Assembly: GCA_947304115.1 (NCBI GenBank)
Contig: CAMZAE010000012.1
Span: 1-51,564 of the forward strand
Source: an uncultured Prevotellaceae bacterium
GTDB lineage: Bacteria > Bacteroidota > Bacteroidia > Bacteroidales > Bacteroidaceae
Length of the DNA stretch: 51,564 bases
Direction of reading: 5' to 3'
Shown here in pieces: positions 1-7,648 of this stretch. Numbering within the stretch: the first letter of the stretch is position 1; every line of letters begins with the position of its first letter. The notes below the pieces were generated by a model. It made no database searches. It saw only the letters and a list, made by a program, of their open reading frames with translations, and was not told the DNA's origin. The translations under genes and the position numbers were made by a program.

Positions 1-1486
1 CGCTTATTGCAGCAGCCTGACCTCCGTCACTATCCCCAACAGCGTGACCAGCATCGGTAACTATGCTTTCTTGGGTTGCAGCAGCCTGACCTCCGTCACT
101 ATTCCTAACAGAGTTACCAGCATCGGAAACTATGCTTTCGCCGACTGTAGCAGCCTGACCTCTGTAACACTGAACAGCAGTGCTCTCGTTTCCGCCGGAA
201 GAACAGCCTCATCATCGATGAATTCAATCTTCGGTGAACAGGTAGAGGCATATATTTTGGGAGAAGATATAGAAAGTATCGACAGCTATGCTTTTTATAA
301 TTGTAGCAGCCTGACTACCATTACTATCCCCAACAGCGTGACCAGCATCGGTGAAAATGCCTTGCCCCAAACAGCAACGATTATCACTTCTGTAGGAAAG
401 TCGTTACTGGCACTATGGAATGCTGGCTATGAAAGTATTAAAGACAAAACCAGCGGCAAAACCTTTAACATTCCAAGAACTTCAATAGTTTCTACAACGG
501 CCAGTTCATCAACATTGTCTATAGATAACTATTACCCGGAATTCTGTTATGCTGTTAATGTGTCTGATGTTCCAAGAACAATGGAAGGGAAGGAGTTAAA
601 CATTACAGGATTGGATCCAGATACACAGTATTCTTTGGAATTTCTTGTGACTTTAGCAGATGTTACATATAAACCGAACACGGTTCCCTTCACGACAGCC
701 CCTCTTAACCTCATCACGCAGCAGCCGAAGGTTATCTCGGCTGGCAATACCGTTGTGGCAGCCAACACTAACCTCGACGATGCAGAAACGAATGTGGGCT
801 TCGAGTGGCGACGTTACGACTGGCCGGACGAGATTGTCTCAAACACGGGTTCTGCTTATCTCTACGAAGGCACGATGGAAGGCTATATACGAAATCTATA
901 CACTGGTGCGTTCTGGAAATACAGACCTTATTACGAGTCAAACACAGGCAACCGCTACTATGGTGATTGGGTGGTCTTCGATCCCACGAACACAAGTTAC
1001 TTCGAGCCGACAGTCCACACATACGCCCAAATCAAAGTTCATGGCAACAGTGCCGAGGTAAAAGGCTACGTCATGCGAGGCACAGACAAGGTTACGAGCC
1101 AGGGCTTCATGTATTGGCCGAACAATACTTCCTTCTCTCTCCGAAGGAAGGCGGCATCCATACCTGACGATGTGACTGTTGTAAAAGCAACTGGCAATGT
1201 GATGACTGCCACGCTGGAAGACCTTGACTACGAGGCGGCATACTGCTATGTGGCCTTTGTGACGACGGAAGAGGACGAGACATTCTTCGGCGAAGTGAAG
1301 ACGTTCAGCACGGATGTTGATCCCGACGGATTAGAGGAAATTAAGGATGAAAGCCTCACACCAGCCCTCTCCAAAGGCGAGGGCGTATGGTTCACGCTTG
1401 ATGGCAAGAAACTCTGCAAGCCGCAGAGGGGCATCAATATCATCCGTTACTCCGACGGCTCTACAAAGAAGGTTCTGGTGAAGTAA
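1..1486 (+). CDS. BspA-like leucine-rich repeat surface protein, C-terminal part (5' end outside window)
   Basis: The frame is open from base 2, so the gene begins before the window; the GTG at 44 is only an internal Val codon. The visible part starts with 23-residue treponemal-type LRRs (pattern LTSVTIPNSVTSIG.YAF..CSS) encoded by nearly identical 69-bp DNA repeats (starts near 8, 77 and 146, plus a diverged one at 302). A fibronectin-III-like stretch follows (about residues 165-230 counted from base 44), then a beta-rich region and a C-terminal tail of the type WFTLDGKKL...GINIIRYSDG...KVLVK that ends many secreted Prevotella proteins. Family members are surface proteins linked to adhesion; the ligand here is unknown. 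A short palindromic repeat is embedded in frame at 1364-1384 (peptide TPALSKGEGV). A strong terminator follows. Confidence 0.85.
   Translation, partial: AYCSSLTSVTIPNSVTSIGNYAFLGCSSLTSVTIPNRVTSIGNYAFADCSSLTSVTLNSSALVSAGRTASSSMNSIFGEQVEAYILGEDIESIDSYAFYNCSSLTTITIPNSVTSIGENALPQTATIITSVGKSLLALWNAGYESIKDKTSGKTFNIPRTSIVSTTASSSTLSIDNYYPEFCYAVNVSDVPRTMEGKELNITGLDPDTQYSLEFLVTLADVTYKPNTVPFTTAPLNLITQQPKVISAGNTVVAANTNLDDAETNVGFEWRRYDWPDEIVSNTGSAYLYEGTMEGYIRNLYTGAFWKYRPYYESNTGNRYYGDWVVFDPTNTSYFEPTVHTYAQIKVHGNSAEVKGYVMRGTDKVTSQGFMYWPNNTSFSLRRKAASIPDDVTVVKATGNVMTATLEDLDYEAAYCYVAFVTTEEDETFFGEVKTFSTDVDPDGLEEIKDESLTPALSKGEGVWFTLDGKKLCKPQRGINIIRYSDGSTKKVLVK
8..332 (+). repeat. 69-bp tandem coding repeats of the LRR region
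   Basis: The word TGCAGCAGCCTGACCTCC recurs at 8 and 77 and, with small changes, at 146 (69-bp steps) and at 302. Each unit encodes one 23-residue LRR. Near-identity of neighbouring units suggests recent duplication or gene conversion. Confidence 0.85.
1364..1384 (+). repeat. Short palindromic element, copy A, in frame inside the BspA-like gene
   Basis: GCCCTC-T-CC / AAA / GG-C-GAGGGC forms a hairpin with an 8-bp stem interrupted by one mismatch. It is read in frame as ALSKGEG, just before the C-terminal tail. It resembles the palindromes at 7225, 7675 and 16237 in design (C-rich arm, short loop, G-rich arm) but is more diverged. Confidence 0.6.
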
Positions 1487-1513
1487 AGCCATTTGCCACA
1501 ATCCGTTTCCCAG

Positions 1514-1549
1514 AGAGTCCCCTTTCGTTGAGAGAGGGGACTCTTTTTG
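1514..1549 (+). terminator. Rho-independent terminator after the BspA-like gene
   Basis: AGAGTCCCC at 1514-1522 pairs with GGGGACTCT at 1536-1544, followed by a T run. It lies 28 bases after the stop codon. Confidence 0.85.
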
Positions 1550-1655
1550 TCTATTGTTGAGGTGCTCTTCGCTCTGTGCTGTGCTTGGAAGTGCCAAATG
1601 CGGCGTTACGAGGGATTTTTCTTGGCATCTTGTCTTTTTATTAAAAATAAAGTAG

Positions 1656-1663
1656 TATCTTTG
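1656..1663 (+). promoter_or_regulatory. Bacteroidota-type -7 element for the DUF1599 gene
   Basis: TATCTTTG matches TAnnTTTG and lies 23 bp upstream of the ATG at 1687. A TTG at 1630-1632 is a possible -33 element, with slightly long spacing (23 bp). Confidence 0.65.
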
Positions 1664-1686
1664 TGCGCGAAACATAAAAGACATCG

Positions 1687-2235
1687 ATGGAAACCCAACA
1701 ACAGTTTGAGAAGGTGATGGCGGAGTGCCGCTCCCTGTTTGTCAAGAAGCTGCACGACTATGGCGCTGCGTGGCGCATCCTGCGCCCTTCTTCGCTCACC
1801 GACCAGATATACATTAAAGCCAACCGTATCCGTAGCATCGAGACAAAAGGCGTGTCTTACGTGGACGAAGGCATCCGCCCTGAGTTCATAGGTGTCGTCA
1901 ACTATGCCATCATCGGCCTTATCCAACTGGAGAAGGGCTTTAGCGAGAAGCCAGACGACATGACGAAGGAAGAGGCGTTGGAAGCTTACGACAAGTACGC
2001 GCAGGCGGCTCTTCAACTCATGTTGCGCAAGAACCACGACTACGACGAGGCTTGGCGCTGTATGCGCATCAGCAGCTACACCGACCTCATCCTGATGAAA
2101 GTGTTCCGAACAAAGCAGATTGAATCGCTTGGAGGGGATACGCTGGTGTCGGAGGGCATCGATGCGAACTATATGGACATGTTGAACTATGCCGTCTTCG
2201 GACTGATAAAATTAGGGGAAGTTAAAGGGAGTTAG
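1687..2235 (+). CDS. DUF1599 (Nmad1) protein with two domain copies
   Basis: This 182-residue protein consists of two copies of the DUF1599 fold (about residues 8-92 and 98-180). Each copy has the hallmark pattern [KN].HDY..AWR followed by S.TD.I..K..R...IE and a closing ..Y..M.NYA..GL..L helix. The family is also called nucleotide modification associated domain 1, but most Bacteroidales carry a stand-alone chromosomal copy of unknown role. It is probably cytosolic, since there is no signal peptide or membrane segment. It has its own promoter and lies upstream of the doxX-tpiA genes. No function beyond family membership can be read from the sequence. Confidence 0.85.
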   Translation: METQQQFEKVMAECRSLFVKKLHDYGAAWRILRPSSLTDQIYIKANRIRSIETKGVSYVDEGIRPEFIGVVNYAIIGLIQLEKGFSEKPDDMTKEEALEAYDKYAQAALQLMLRKNHDYDEAWRCMRISSYTDLILMKVFRTKQIESLGGDTLVSEGIDANYMDMLNYAVFGLIKLGEVKGS

Positions 2236-2240
2236 GGAAG

Positions 2241-2306
2241 TTAAAGGACGATACTTCTGGAAGGCTGAAAACAATAAGGCTGCATCCAAATACTATTGTC
2301 CTTTAA
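2241..2306. repeat. Small inverted-repeat element in the leader of the doxX-like gene
   Basis: TTAAAGGACGATA at 2241-2253 is an imperfect inverted copy of the segment at 2294-2306 (1 mismatch in 13). Together they enclose about 40 bp. It is preceded by short reiterated words (GTTAAAGGGA, GTTAGGGAA) from 2221. It could be a leader hairpin or a remnant of a miniature element. Confidence 0.5.
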
Positions 2307-2349
2307 AATCCCAAGCAAGCAAAGCGAAAACTTCTTTAACTCCAGAGCA

Positions 2350-3630
2350 ATGAAACAGGCAATAAAATATATAGCGATGTCAGTGGCACGTTTGGTACTC
2401 AGCCTGACGTTCCTGTTCTCTGGTGTGGTGAAACTCATCGACCCTCATGGCACGCAGTACAAGATAGAGGACTACGGAGCCGCCTTTGGCATGAGTGGCT
2501 TCCTGCCTGACGGTGTGCCTTTGGTGCTGGCTTGCCTTCTGGGGATTTTTGAGTTTCTGATGGGTATCTATCTGCTTTTGGGCATCCGCAGGCGTATGGC
2601 TACGATTTTGACCATGTGTTTCCTGCTTGTTATGACTCCGCTGACACTCTACCTCGCCATCAAGAACCCTGTGTCCGACTGCGGTTGTTTCGGCGATGCT
2701 CTTGTGCTCACGAACTGGCAGACCTTCTTGAAGAATGTGGCGCTGCTTGCCTTTTCCATTCTTGCTGTGCGCTACGAAAAGCTGATGCCGTCCTTCGTGA
2801 CGGAAAAGAGCCAGTGGATGCTGGCGTTGTATTCCTTCGTCTTTGCCGCTTCCTTTGCAAGTTACAACCTCTGGCGACTGCCCATTATTGACTTCCGGCC
2901 TTATCACATAGGTGCCGACATTCGACAGGCATGGTTCGACGATCAGGAGGATATCGGGCAGTTTGTCACTACCTTCATTATGGAGAAGGATGGTGTGCGG
3001 CAGGAGTTCACACTGGAGGATTATCCCGACAGTACATGGACCTTTGTTGAAGCACAGACCGTAGAAGTGGAACCCGCCAGACATTCTGGGGTAGGGGACT
3101 TGATGATACAAGACGCAGTGACAGGTGAGGACCTAACAAGCAAAATACTCTGTGACGAAGGTTACACGTTCCTGCTTGTCGCACCATATCTGGCGAAGGC
3201 AGACGACGGGGCAATGGGGCAGCTACTCTCGCTTTACGACTATAGTAAGGATAATGGCTATGGCTTCTACTGTCTTACATCAAGCGGTGACGAAGCAATA
3301 GGGAACTGGAAGGAAATGACAGGAGCCGAATACCCCTTCTGCTTGGCAGATGCAGTGGTGCTCAAGACGATGATACGCTCCAATCCAGGCCTGATGCTGT
3401 TGCACGACGGCAAGGTGGTGGGAAAATGGCCTTCGACGGCATTCCCTTGGGCACCGCAATTGGAACAGCAGATGGAACAGAAGGTAAGCAGCTTGAGTGA
3501 GCGCATTGCAGGCATCTTTTGCTGGTACATCCTGCCGATGCTCCTCTTCTTGTTGGCCGATGCGGTTGGCGTGGCAATAAACAATTGGAAACAAAAACAT
3601 ATTATCAACAAACAAAAACAACTAACATGA
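2350..3630 (+). CDS. DoxX/MauE-family membrane protein with C-terminal thioredoxin-like region
   Basis: The product has 426 residues from ATG 2350; the frame extends further up only through a TTG at 2296 and I prefer the ATG, which directly precedes the first hydrophobic helix. About four membrane segments occupy residues 1-150, and a CGCFG motif near residue 110 is typical of DoxX/MauE redox-associated proteins. A further helix lies near 155-175, then an extracytoplasmic domain that resembles a thioredoxin-like module ([11 protein letters not shown]..., [17 protein letters not shown]), and a final helix near the C terminus. Family knowledge suggests a role in envelope thiol redox chemistry; the partner is unknown. 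Its stop overlaps the tpiA start (ATGA at 3627), so the genes are translationally coupled. Confidence 0.8.
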   Translation: MKQAIKYIAMSVARLVLSLTFLFSGVVKLIDPHGTQYKIEDYGAAFGMSGFLPDGVPLVLACLLGIFEFLMGIYLLLGIRRRMATILTMCFLLVMTPLTLYLAIKNPVSDCGCFGDALVLTNWQTFLKNVALLAFSILAVRYEKLMPSFVTEKSQWMLALYSFVFAASFASYNLWRLPIIDFRPYHIGADIRQAWFDDQEDIGQFVTTFIMEKDGVRQEFTLEDYPDSTWTFVEAQTVEVEPARHSGVGDLMIQDAVTGEDLTSKILCDEGYTFLLVAPYLAKADDGAMGQLLSLYDYSKDNGYGFYCLTSSGDEAIGNWKEMTGAEYPFCLADAVVLKTMIRSNPGLMLLHDGKVVGKWPSTAFPWAPQLEQQMEQKVSSLSERIAGIFCWYILPMLLFLLADAVGVAINNWKQKHIINKQKQLT

Positions 3631-4385
3631 GAAAGAAAATCGTAGCAGGCAACTGGAAAATGAACAAAACCCTGCAGGAAGGCGTAGCACTCGCTACAGA
3701 ACTGAAGAACATTCTGGCCGCTGAAAAGCCTAATTGTGAAGTCATCATCGGCACTCCCTTCATTCACCTCGCCACTGTGAGCGAGTTGCTGAAGGACAGC
3801 GTCATTGCCGTCAGTGCAGAGAACTGTGCCAACAAGGAGAGCGGTGCTTACACGGGCGAAGTCAGTGCAGCTATGGTTAAGAGCACTGGTGCCGAGTACG
3901 TCATCCTCGGCCACAGCGAGCGTCGCGAATACTACAACGAGACTCCCGAAATCCTCAAGGAGAAGGTTGACCTTGCTTTGGCAAATGGCCTTAAGGTCAT
4001 CTTCTGCATCGGCGAGAGTCTGGCAGAGCGCGAGGCAAACCAGCAGGAAGCTGTCTGCAAGGCAGAGCTGGAGGGCAGCGTCTTCCACCTCACTCCCGAA
4101 CAGTGGAAGAACATCGTGATTGCCTACGAACCCATCTGGGCCATCGGCACAGGCAAGACCGCTACCGCAGAGCAGGCTGAGGAAATCCATGCCTACATCC
4201 GCAAGTGCGTGGCCGACGTCTATGGCGCACAGGCAGCCGACGAGACCAGCATCCTCTATGGCGGCTCCTGCAAGGCAAGCAACGCTCCCGAACTCTTCGG
4301 CAAACCCGACATCGACGGCGGCCTCATCGGTGGCGCAAGCCTTAAGGCTCCCGACTTCAAGGGCATCATCGACGCTTGGAAGTAA
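3627..4385 (+). CDS. tpiA: Triosephosphate isomerase
   Basis: TpiA interconverts dihydroxyacetone phosphate and glyceraldehyde 3-phosphate in glycolysis. At 252 residues it is normal length. The start at 3627 gives the canonical N terminus [13 protein letters not shown] with substrate-binding Lys11. The electrophile His is in GHSERR, the catalytic base Glu in [10 protein letters not shown], and the phosphate-binding loop reads [16 protein letters not shown] overlap with the upstream doxX-like gene and direct abutment (TAA then ATG) with the SPOR gene indicate one transcript. Confidence 0.97.
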   Translation: MRKKIVAGNWKMNKTLQEGVALATELKNILAAEKPNCEVIIGTPFIHLATVSELLKDSVIAVSAENCANKESGAYTGEVSAAMVKSTGAEYVILGHSERREYYNETPEILKEKVDLALANGLKVIFCIGESLAEREANQQEAVCKAELEGSVFHLTPEQWKNIVIAYEPIWAIGTGKTATAEQAEEIHAYIRKCVADVYGAQAADETSILYGGSCKASNAPELFGKPDIDGGLIGGASLKAPDFKGIIDAWK

Positions 4386-4910
4386 ATGAAGAACATCTTT
4401 GCCTTCATCTTCTGTCTGGGCACTCTGACAATGAGTGCTCAGCAGAATTTTACCGACAGACTGCAACAGGTGGCGGATTCTGCGGGCAGGATTGTCCTTC
4501 ATCAAGATAAAACCATCACAGACCTTGTCAACGGCAATGTGAAGAAATCTTCTGCAACAGTCTCGCAACGCAGACAGACAGACAGCCTCGCGTTCCATAG
4601 AATAGACTCGACAGTAGTGGACAGCCTTTCGCTTGGTCCTAAAGTGAGGATTAGCGGATATCGCATACAGGTGTATTTTGGCGATAATTCACGCAAGGGT
4701 AAGACAGAAGCGCGGTCTGCCGGCCTGCGCTTTAGGAATTCCTTCCCCCATCTGCCCGTCTATGTCAGTTTCGTGTCACCTCATTGGCTTTGCAGGGCTG
4801 GTGACTTCCGCACGATGGAGGAGGCTCAAGAAGTTCTTAGGCAGATACGAGAGATGGGCATCTTCCGCGAAGCTGTCATCGTGAAAAGCAAAATAAACAT
4901 CAGACTTTGA
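4386..4910 (+). CDS. Secreted SPOR-domain protein
   Basis: The product has 174 residues. An N-terminal signal peptide (MKNIFAFIFCLGTLTMSAQQ) is followed by a Ser/Thr/Asp-rich linker and a SPOR-like domain from about residue 88 (SGYRIQVYFGDNSRKGK...A....F...FP..PVYV.F..P.W.CRAGDFRTMEEA). SPOR domains bind denuded peptidoglycan at division sites or other remodelling sites; this one is probably periplasmic or outer-membrane associated. It starts directly after the tpiA stop. This neighbourhood (DUF1599, DoxX, TpiA, SPOR, FolE) is a common order in Bacteroidales as I remember it. Confidence 0.8.
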   Translation: MKNIFAFIFCLGTLTMSAQQNFTDRLQQVADSAGRIVLHQDKTITDLVNGNVKKSSATVSQRRQTDSLAFHRIDSTVVDSLSLGPKVRISGYRIQVYFGDNSRKGKTEARSAGLRFRNSFPHLPVYVSFVSPHWLCRAGDFRTMEEAQEVLRQIREMGIFREAVIVKSKINIRL

Positions 4911-4967
4911 AAGCGTGAAAAGGTGAAAATGTTAAAGCGTTAAAAAGTTAAAAGGTTAAAGCGTTAA
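4911..4967 (+). repeat. Reiterated GTTAAA-type microrepeats between the SPOR gene and folE
   Basis: The 57-bp gap is made almost entirely of variants of GTGAAAA / GTTAAAG (for example AAAGCGTTAA occurs twice). No promoter or terminator is visible, so folE may be read from the upstream transcript. Confidence 0.6.
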
Positions 4968-5552
4968 ATGGAAGAACAATATAAGCATGAACTGACGCCT
5001 GCCCAGCAGCAAATCTCGGAGCATATCCGAGCCATACTCGACATCTTGGGCGAGGATGCACAGCGCGAAGGACTCGTCAAGACACCCAAGCGCGTGGCAA
5101 GGGCCATGAGCTTCATGACCCAAGGCTATGAACAAGCCCCTGTGGCAATCCTCAACTCGGCCAAGTTCAACGAGGACTACCGCCAGATGGTCATCGTGCG
5201 CGACATCAATTTCTATTCTCTTTGCGAGCACCATATGCTGCCCTTCTACGGCAAGGTTCATGTGGCATACATCCCCAACGGACAGGTAACAGGCCTGAGT
5301 AAGATAGCGCGAGTTGTGGATTGCTTCTCGCATCGCCTCCAGATACAGGAGCGCATGACGAAGCAGATTCGCGACTGTATCCAGGAAGCTCTGCAGCCGC
5401 TTGGCGTAATGGTGGTTGTCGAGGCTCAGCACATGTGTATGCAGATGCGCGGTGTGCAGAAGCAAGGCAGCATCACCACGACCAGCGACTTCTGCGGTGC
5501 CTTCAACCAAGCCAAAACTCGCGAAGAGTTCCTGCAACTCATTAAGGCCTAA
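4968..5552 (+). CDS. folE: GTP cyclohydrolase I
   Basis: FolE converts GTP to 7,8-dihydroneopterin triphosphate, the first step of folate and pterin synthesis. The 194-residue product is of usual length for the type IA enzyme. Zinc ligands are visible in [11 protein letters not shown] and in HMCMQMRGV, and the GTP-binding GLSKIARVV segment is intact. The enzyme is cytosolic. The ATG follows a low-complexity spacer. Confidence 0.96.
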   Translation: MEEQYKHELTPAQQQISEHIRAILDILGEDAQREGLVKTPKRVARAMSFMTQGYEQAPVAILNSAKFNEDYRQMVIVRDINFYSLCEHHMLPFYGKVHVAYIPNGQVTGLSKIARVVDCFSHRLQIQERMTKQIRDCIQEALQPLGVMVVVEAQHMCMQMRGVQKQGSITTTSDFCGAFNQAKTREEFLQLIKA

Positions 5553-5562
5553 AGCCCTTTCA

Positions 5563-5625
5563 GAATTCTCCGATTATTCAGATTACTCGGATTATTCAGA
5601 TTATTCAGATTATTCAGAATACTCA
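5563..5625 (+). repeat. 9-bp tandem repeat (GATTATTCA) in the leader of iorA
   Basis: Seven consecutive 9-bp units run from 5563 to 5625, ending 11 bp before the iorA ATG. Four are exact GATTATTCA, and GAATTCTCC, GATTACTCG and GAATACTCA are variants. The array begins 11 bp after the folE stop and is AT-rich. A leader or spacing role is possible; copy number could vary by slippage. Confidence 0.85.
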
Positions 5626-5636
5626 GATAATAAACT

Positions 5637-7250
5637 ATGAAGAAACTCCTTTTAGGTGACGAGGCGATTGCCCTTGGTGCTATCAACGCCGGACTGAGCG
5701 GCGTGTATGCCTACCCTGGTACGCCAAGCACCGAAATCACCGAATACATTCAAAACAATCCTCTTGCCAAGGAACGCGGCGTACACTCCCGTTGGTGTAC
5801 TAACGAGAAGACGGCCATGGAAGCGGCCCTCGGTATGTCGTATGCAGGCAAGCGGGCTTTGGTTTGCATGAAGCATGTGGGCATGAATGTCTGTGCCGAC
5901 GCTTTCGTCAATAGTGCCATTACAGGCGTGAAGGGCGGCTTGATTGTCCTTGCTGCCGATGACCCTTCCATGCACTCCTCGCAGAACGAACAGGACTCCC
6001 GCTTCTATGCGAAGTTCGCTCTCGTTCCCTGCCTCGAACCCTCCAACCAGCAGGAAGCCTACGACATGATGGCTTACGGCTTCGACCTGTCGGAAAAGCT
6101 TGGCGAACCCATCGTGCTGCGTGTCGTAACACGTCTTGCCCACTCTCGTGCCGCCGTTGAAGTAACGGAACCAAAGGCTGAAAAGTCCCTTTCTCCTGCC
6201 ACCGACCAATGGGTGCTTCTGCCAGGCATTGCAAGGAAGAAGTATGTGAAGCTCCTCGAGAAGCAGGATGCCATGAAGCAGGCTTCGGAAGAGAGCATAT
6301 ATAATAAGGTAGAGAAAGCTGCTGCAAAGACAGGCATCTTGGCTTGCGGTATCGCATACAACTATGTGAAGGAAGCCCTTGGCAATGATGCCAACCTTGT
6401 CAAGATTTCCCAATATCCTCTCCCCGAAGCGAAGATAAAGGCTTTGGCTGCCGAATGCGATGAGTTGATGGTCATCGAAGACGGTCAGCCCGTCGTTGAG
6501 GAACTCGTCAAGGGCTTGCTTGGTGCAGGCTATTCCGTGAAGGGACGCTTGACAGGCGACCTGCCTCGCACAGGCGAACTTACGCCCGACTGCGTAGCAA
6601 AGGCTTTGGGTAAAGAGACAGGTGCAGTCTTTGCTCCCGCCAAGAACATGGCTGCACGTCCTCCCCAGCTATGCCAAGGCTGCGGTCACAGGGACGTTTA
6701 TGCTGCCTTGAATCAAGTGCTTGCCGACTATCCAGACCATCGTGTCTTCGGCGACATCGGTTGCTACACGCTGGGTGCTTTGCCTCCCTTCCAGAGCCTT
6801 TCGTCTTGTGTCGATATGGGCGCAAGCATCACGATGGCAAAGGGCGCTGCCGATGCAGGACTCTTCCCCGCCGTGGCTATCATCGGCGACTCAACCTTCA
6901 CCCATAGCGGCATGACTGGACTCCTTGATGCTGTCAACGACAAAGCCAACATCACCGTTATCATCTCCGACAACCTCACAACCGGCATGACTGGCGGACA
7001 GGACTCCGCCGGCACCAACAAGTACGAAGCCATCTGCCTCGGCCTTGGTGTAGAACCAGAGCATGTGCGTGTCGTTGTGCCCCTCCCCAAGAACATGCCC
7101 GAGATAACCCGCGTCATCAAGGAAGAGATAGAATACAAGGGCGTCTCTGTCATCATCCCAAGAAGGGAATGCATCCAGACATTCGCAAGACACGCGAAGG
7201 AAAAGAAGAAGACCCTCCCCCAAACCCCTCCCTTGCAGGGAGGGGAGTAG
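5637..7250 (+). CDS. iorA: Indolepyruvate ferredoxin oxidoreductase, alpha subunit
   Basis: With IorB this enzyme oxidatively decarboxylates aryl-pyruvates to aryl-acetyl-CoA using ferredoxin (or runs in reverse to make amino-acid precursors from aryl-acetates). The 537 residues contain the pyrimidine-binding domain (YPGTPSTEI near residue 27, GMNVCADAF), a middle domain, and the TPP domain (GDIGCYTLG at 372, then GDSTFTHSGM and SDNLTTGMTGG). The CxxCxxC ferredoxin domain found at the C terminus of archaeal IorA is absent; shorter forms are normal in Bacteroidales. The last codons (TLPQTPPLQGGE) and the TAG stop come from a palindromic repeat element (copy B), so the native C terminus has been replaced or extended. 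Confidence 0.93.
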   Translation: MKKLLLGDEAIALGAINAGLSGVYAYPGTPSTEITEYIQNNPLAKERGVHSRWCTNEKTAMEAALGMSYAGKRALVCMKHVGMNVCADAFVNSAITGVKGGLIVLAADDPSMHSSQNEQDSRFYAKFALVPCLEPSNQQEAYDMMAYGFDLSEKLGEPIVLRVVTRLAHSRAAVEVTEPKAEKSLSPATDQWVLLPGIARKKYVKLLEKQDAMKQASEESIYNKVEKAAAKTGILACGIAYNYVKEALGNDANLVKISQYPLPEAKIKALAAECDELMVIEDGQPVVEELVKGLLGAGYSVKGRLTGDLPRTGELTPDCVAKALGKETGAVFAPAKNMAARPPQLCQGCGHRDVYAALNQVLADYPDHRVFGDIGCYTLGALPPFQSLSSCVDMGASITMAKGAADAGLFPAVAIIGDSTFTHSGMTGLLDAVNDKANITVIISDNLTTGMTGGQDSAGTNKYEAICLGLGVEPEHVRVVVPLPKNMPEITRVIKEEIEYKGVSVIIPRRECIQTFARHAKEKKKTLPQTPPLQGGE

Positions 7251-7258
7251 ATACCTTT
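7211..7258 (+). repeat. Palindromic element copy B, left terminus of the DUF559 cassette
   Basis: The core is a perfect hairpin at 7225-7245 (CCCCTCCCT, loop TGC, AGGGAGGGG) with conserved flanks GACCCTCCCCCAAA and AGTAGATACCTTT. It encodes the last residues and stop of IorA. About 40 of 47 positions match the inverted copy at 7662-7709. Confidence 0.85.
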
Positions 7259-7264
7259 TCTGGG

Positions 7265-7648
7265 ATGGGAAAACGAGAAGCCACATACAAGTGCGCTTCG
7301 CCAGACAGATACATGGTGCTACGGGAGTATGCCCGCAAGAATCGAAGGAATGCTACGCTGGCAGAACAATATCTCTGGGAACATTTACGAGCCAAGGCTT
7401 TAGGAGTTGATTTCCTCAGACAACACATAATAGGTGATTACATCGTAGATTTCGTTTCCCGACATGGCGGTCTTGTTATAGAAGTGGATGGTGGGTATCA
7501 TTCCGAACCACAACAACAGGAAGATGATGCTGTCCGAGAATATAACTTGCAAAGAATGGGGTATCATGTGATGCGTTTCTCAAACGAAGAGGTACTTTAC
7601 GATATTGATAATGTAATAAGAAAGATAACAGAATACTTTGAACGATGA
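7265..7648 (+). CDS. DUF559 (Vsr-like) endonuclease-fold protein
   Basis: The product has 127 residues from ATG 7265. The frame is open further upstream, but there it only translates the palindromic repeat, so the downstream ATG is preferred. The PD-(D/E)xK-type core is visible: GDYIVDFV with Asp62, then LVIEVDGGYH with Glu73 and Asp75, a Gln-rich helix (EPQQQEDDA) and GYHVMRFSNEEV. The N-terminal half has the family signature NATLAEQYLWEHLRAKALG. DUF559 proteins are related to very-short-patch repair nucleases; their cellular role is not established. The stop overlaps the iorB start (ATGA at 7645). It interrupts an otherwise metabolic operon. Confidence 0.85.
   Translation: MGKREATYKCASPDRYMVLREYARKNRRNATLAEQYLWEHLRAKALGVDFLRQHIIGDYIVDFVSRHGGLVIEVDGGYHSEPQQQEDDAVREYNLQRMGYHVMRFSNEEVLYDIDNVIRKITEYFER

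Noticed and set aside
3267..4598. Open minus-strand frame of 443 codons
   Set aside because: It lies opposite doxX-like and tpiA genes, whose products are unmistakable; its translation is rich in Leu, Ala, Cys and Val without domain features. It is a codon-bias shadow.
7169..7264. N-terminal extension of the DUF559 protein
   Set aside because: The upstream 32 codons overlap iorA in another frame and translate the palindromic repeat; the family domain begins after ATG 7265.
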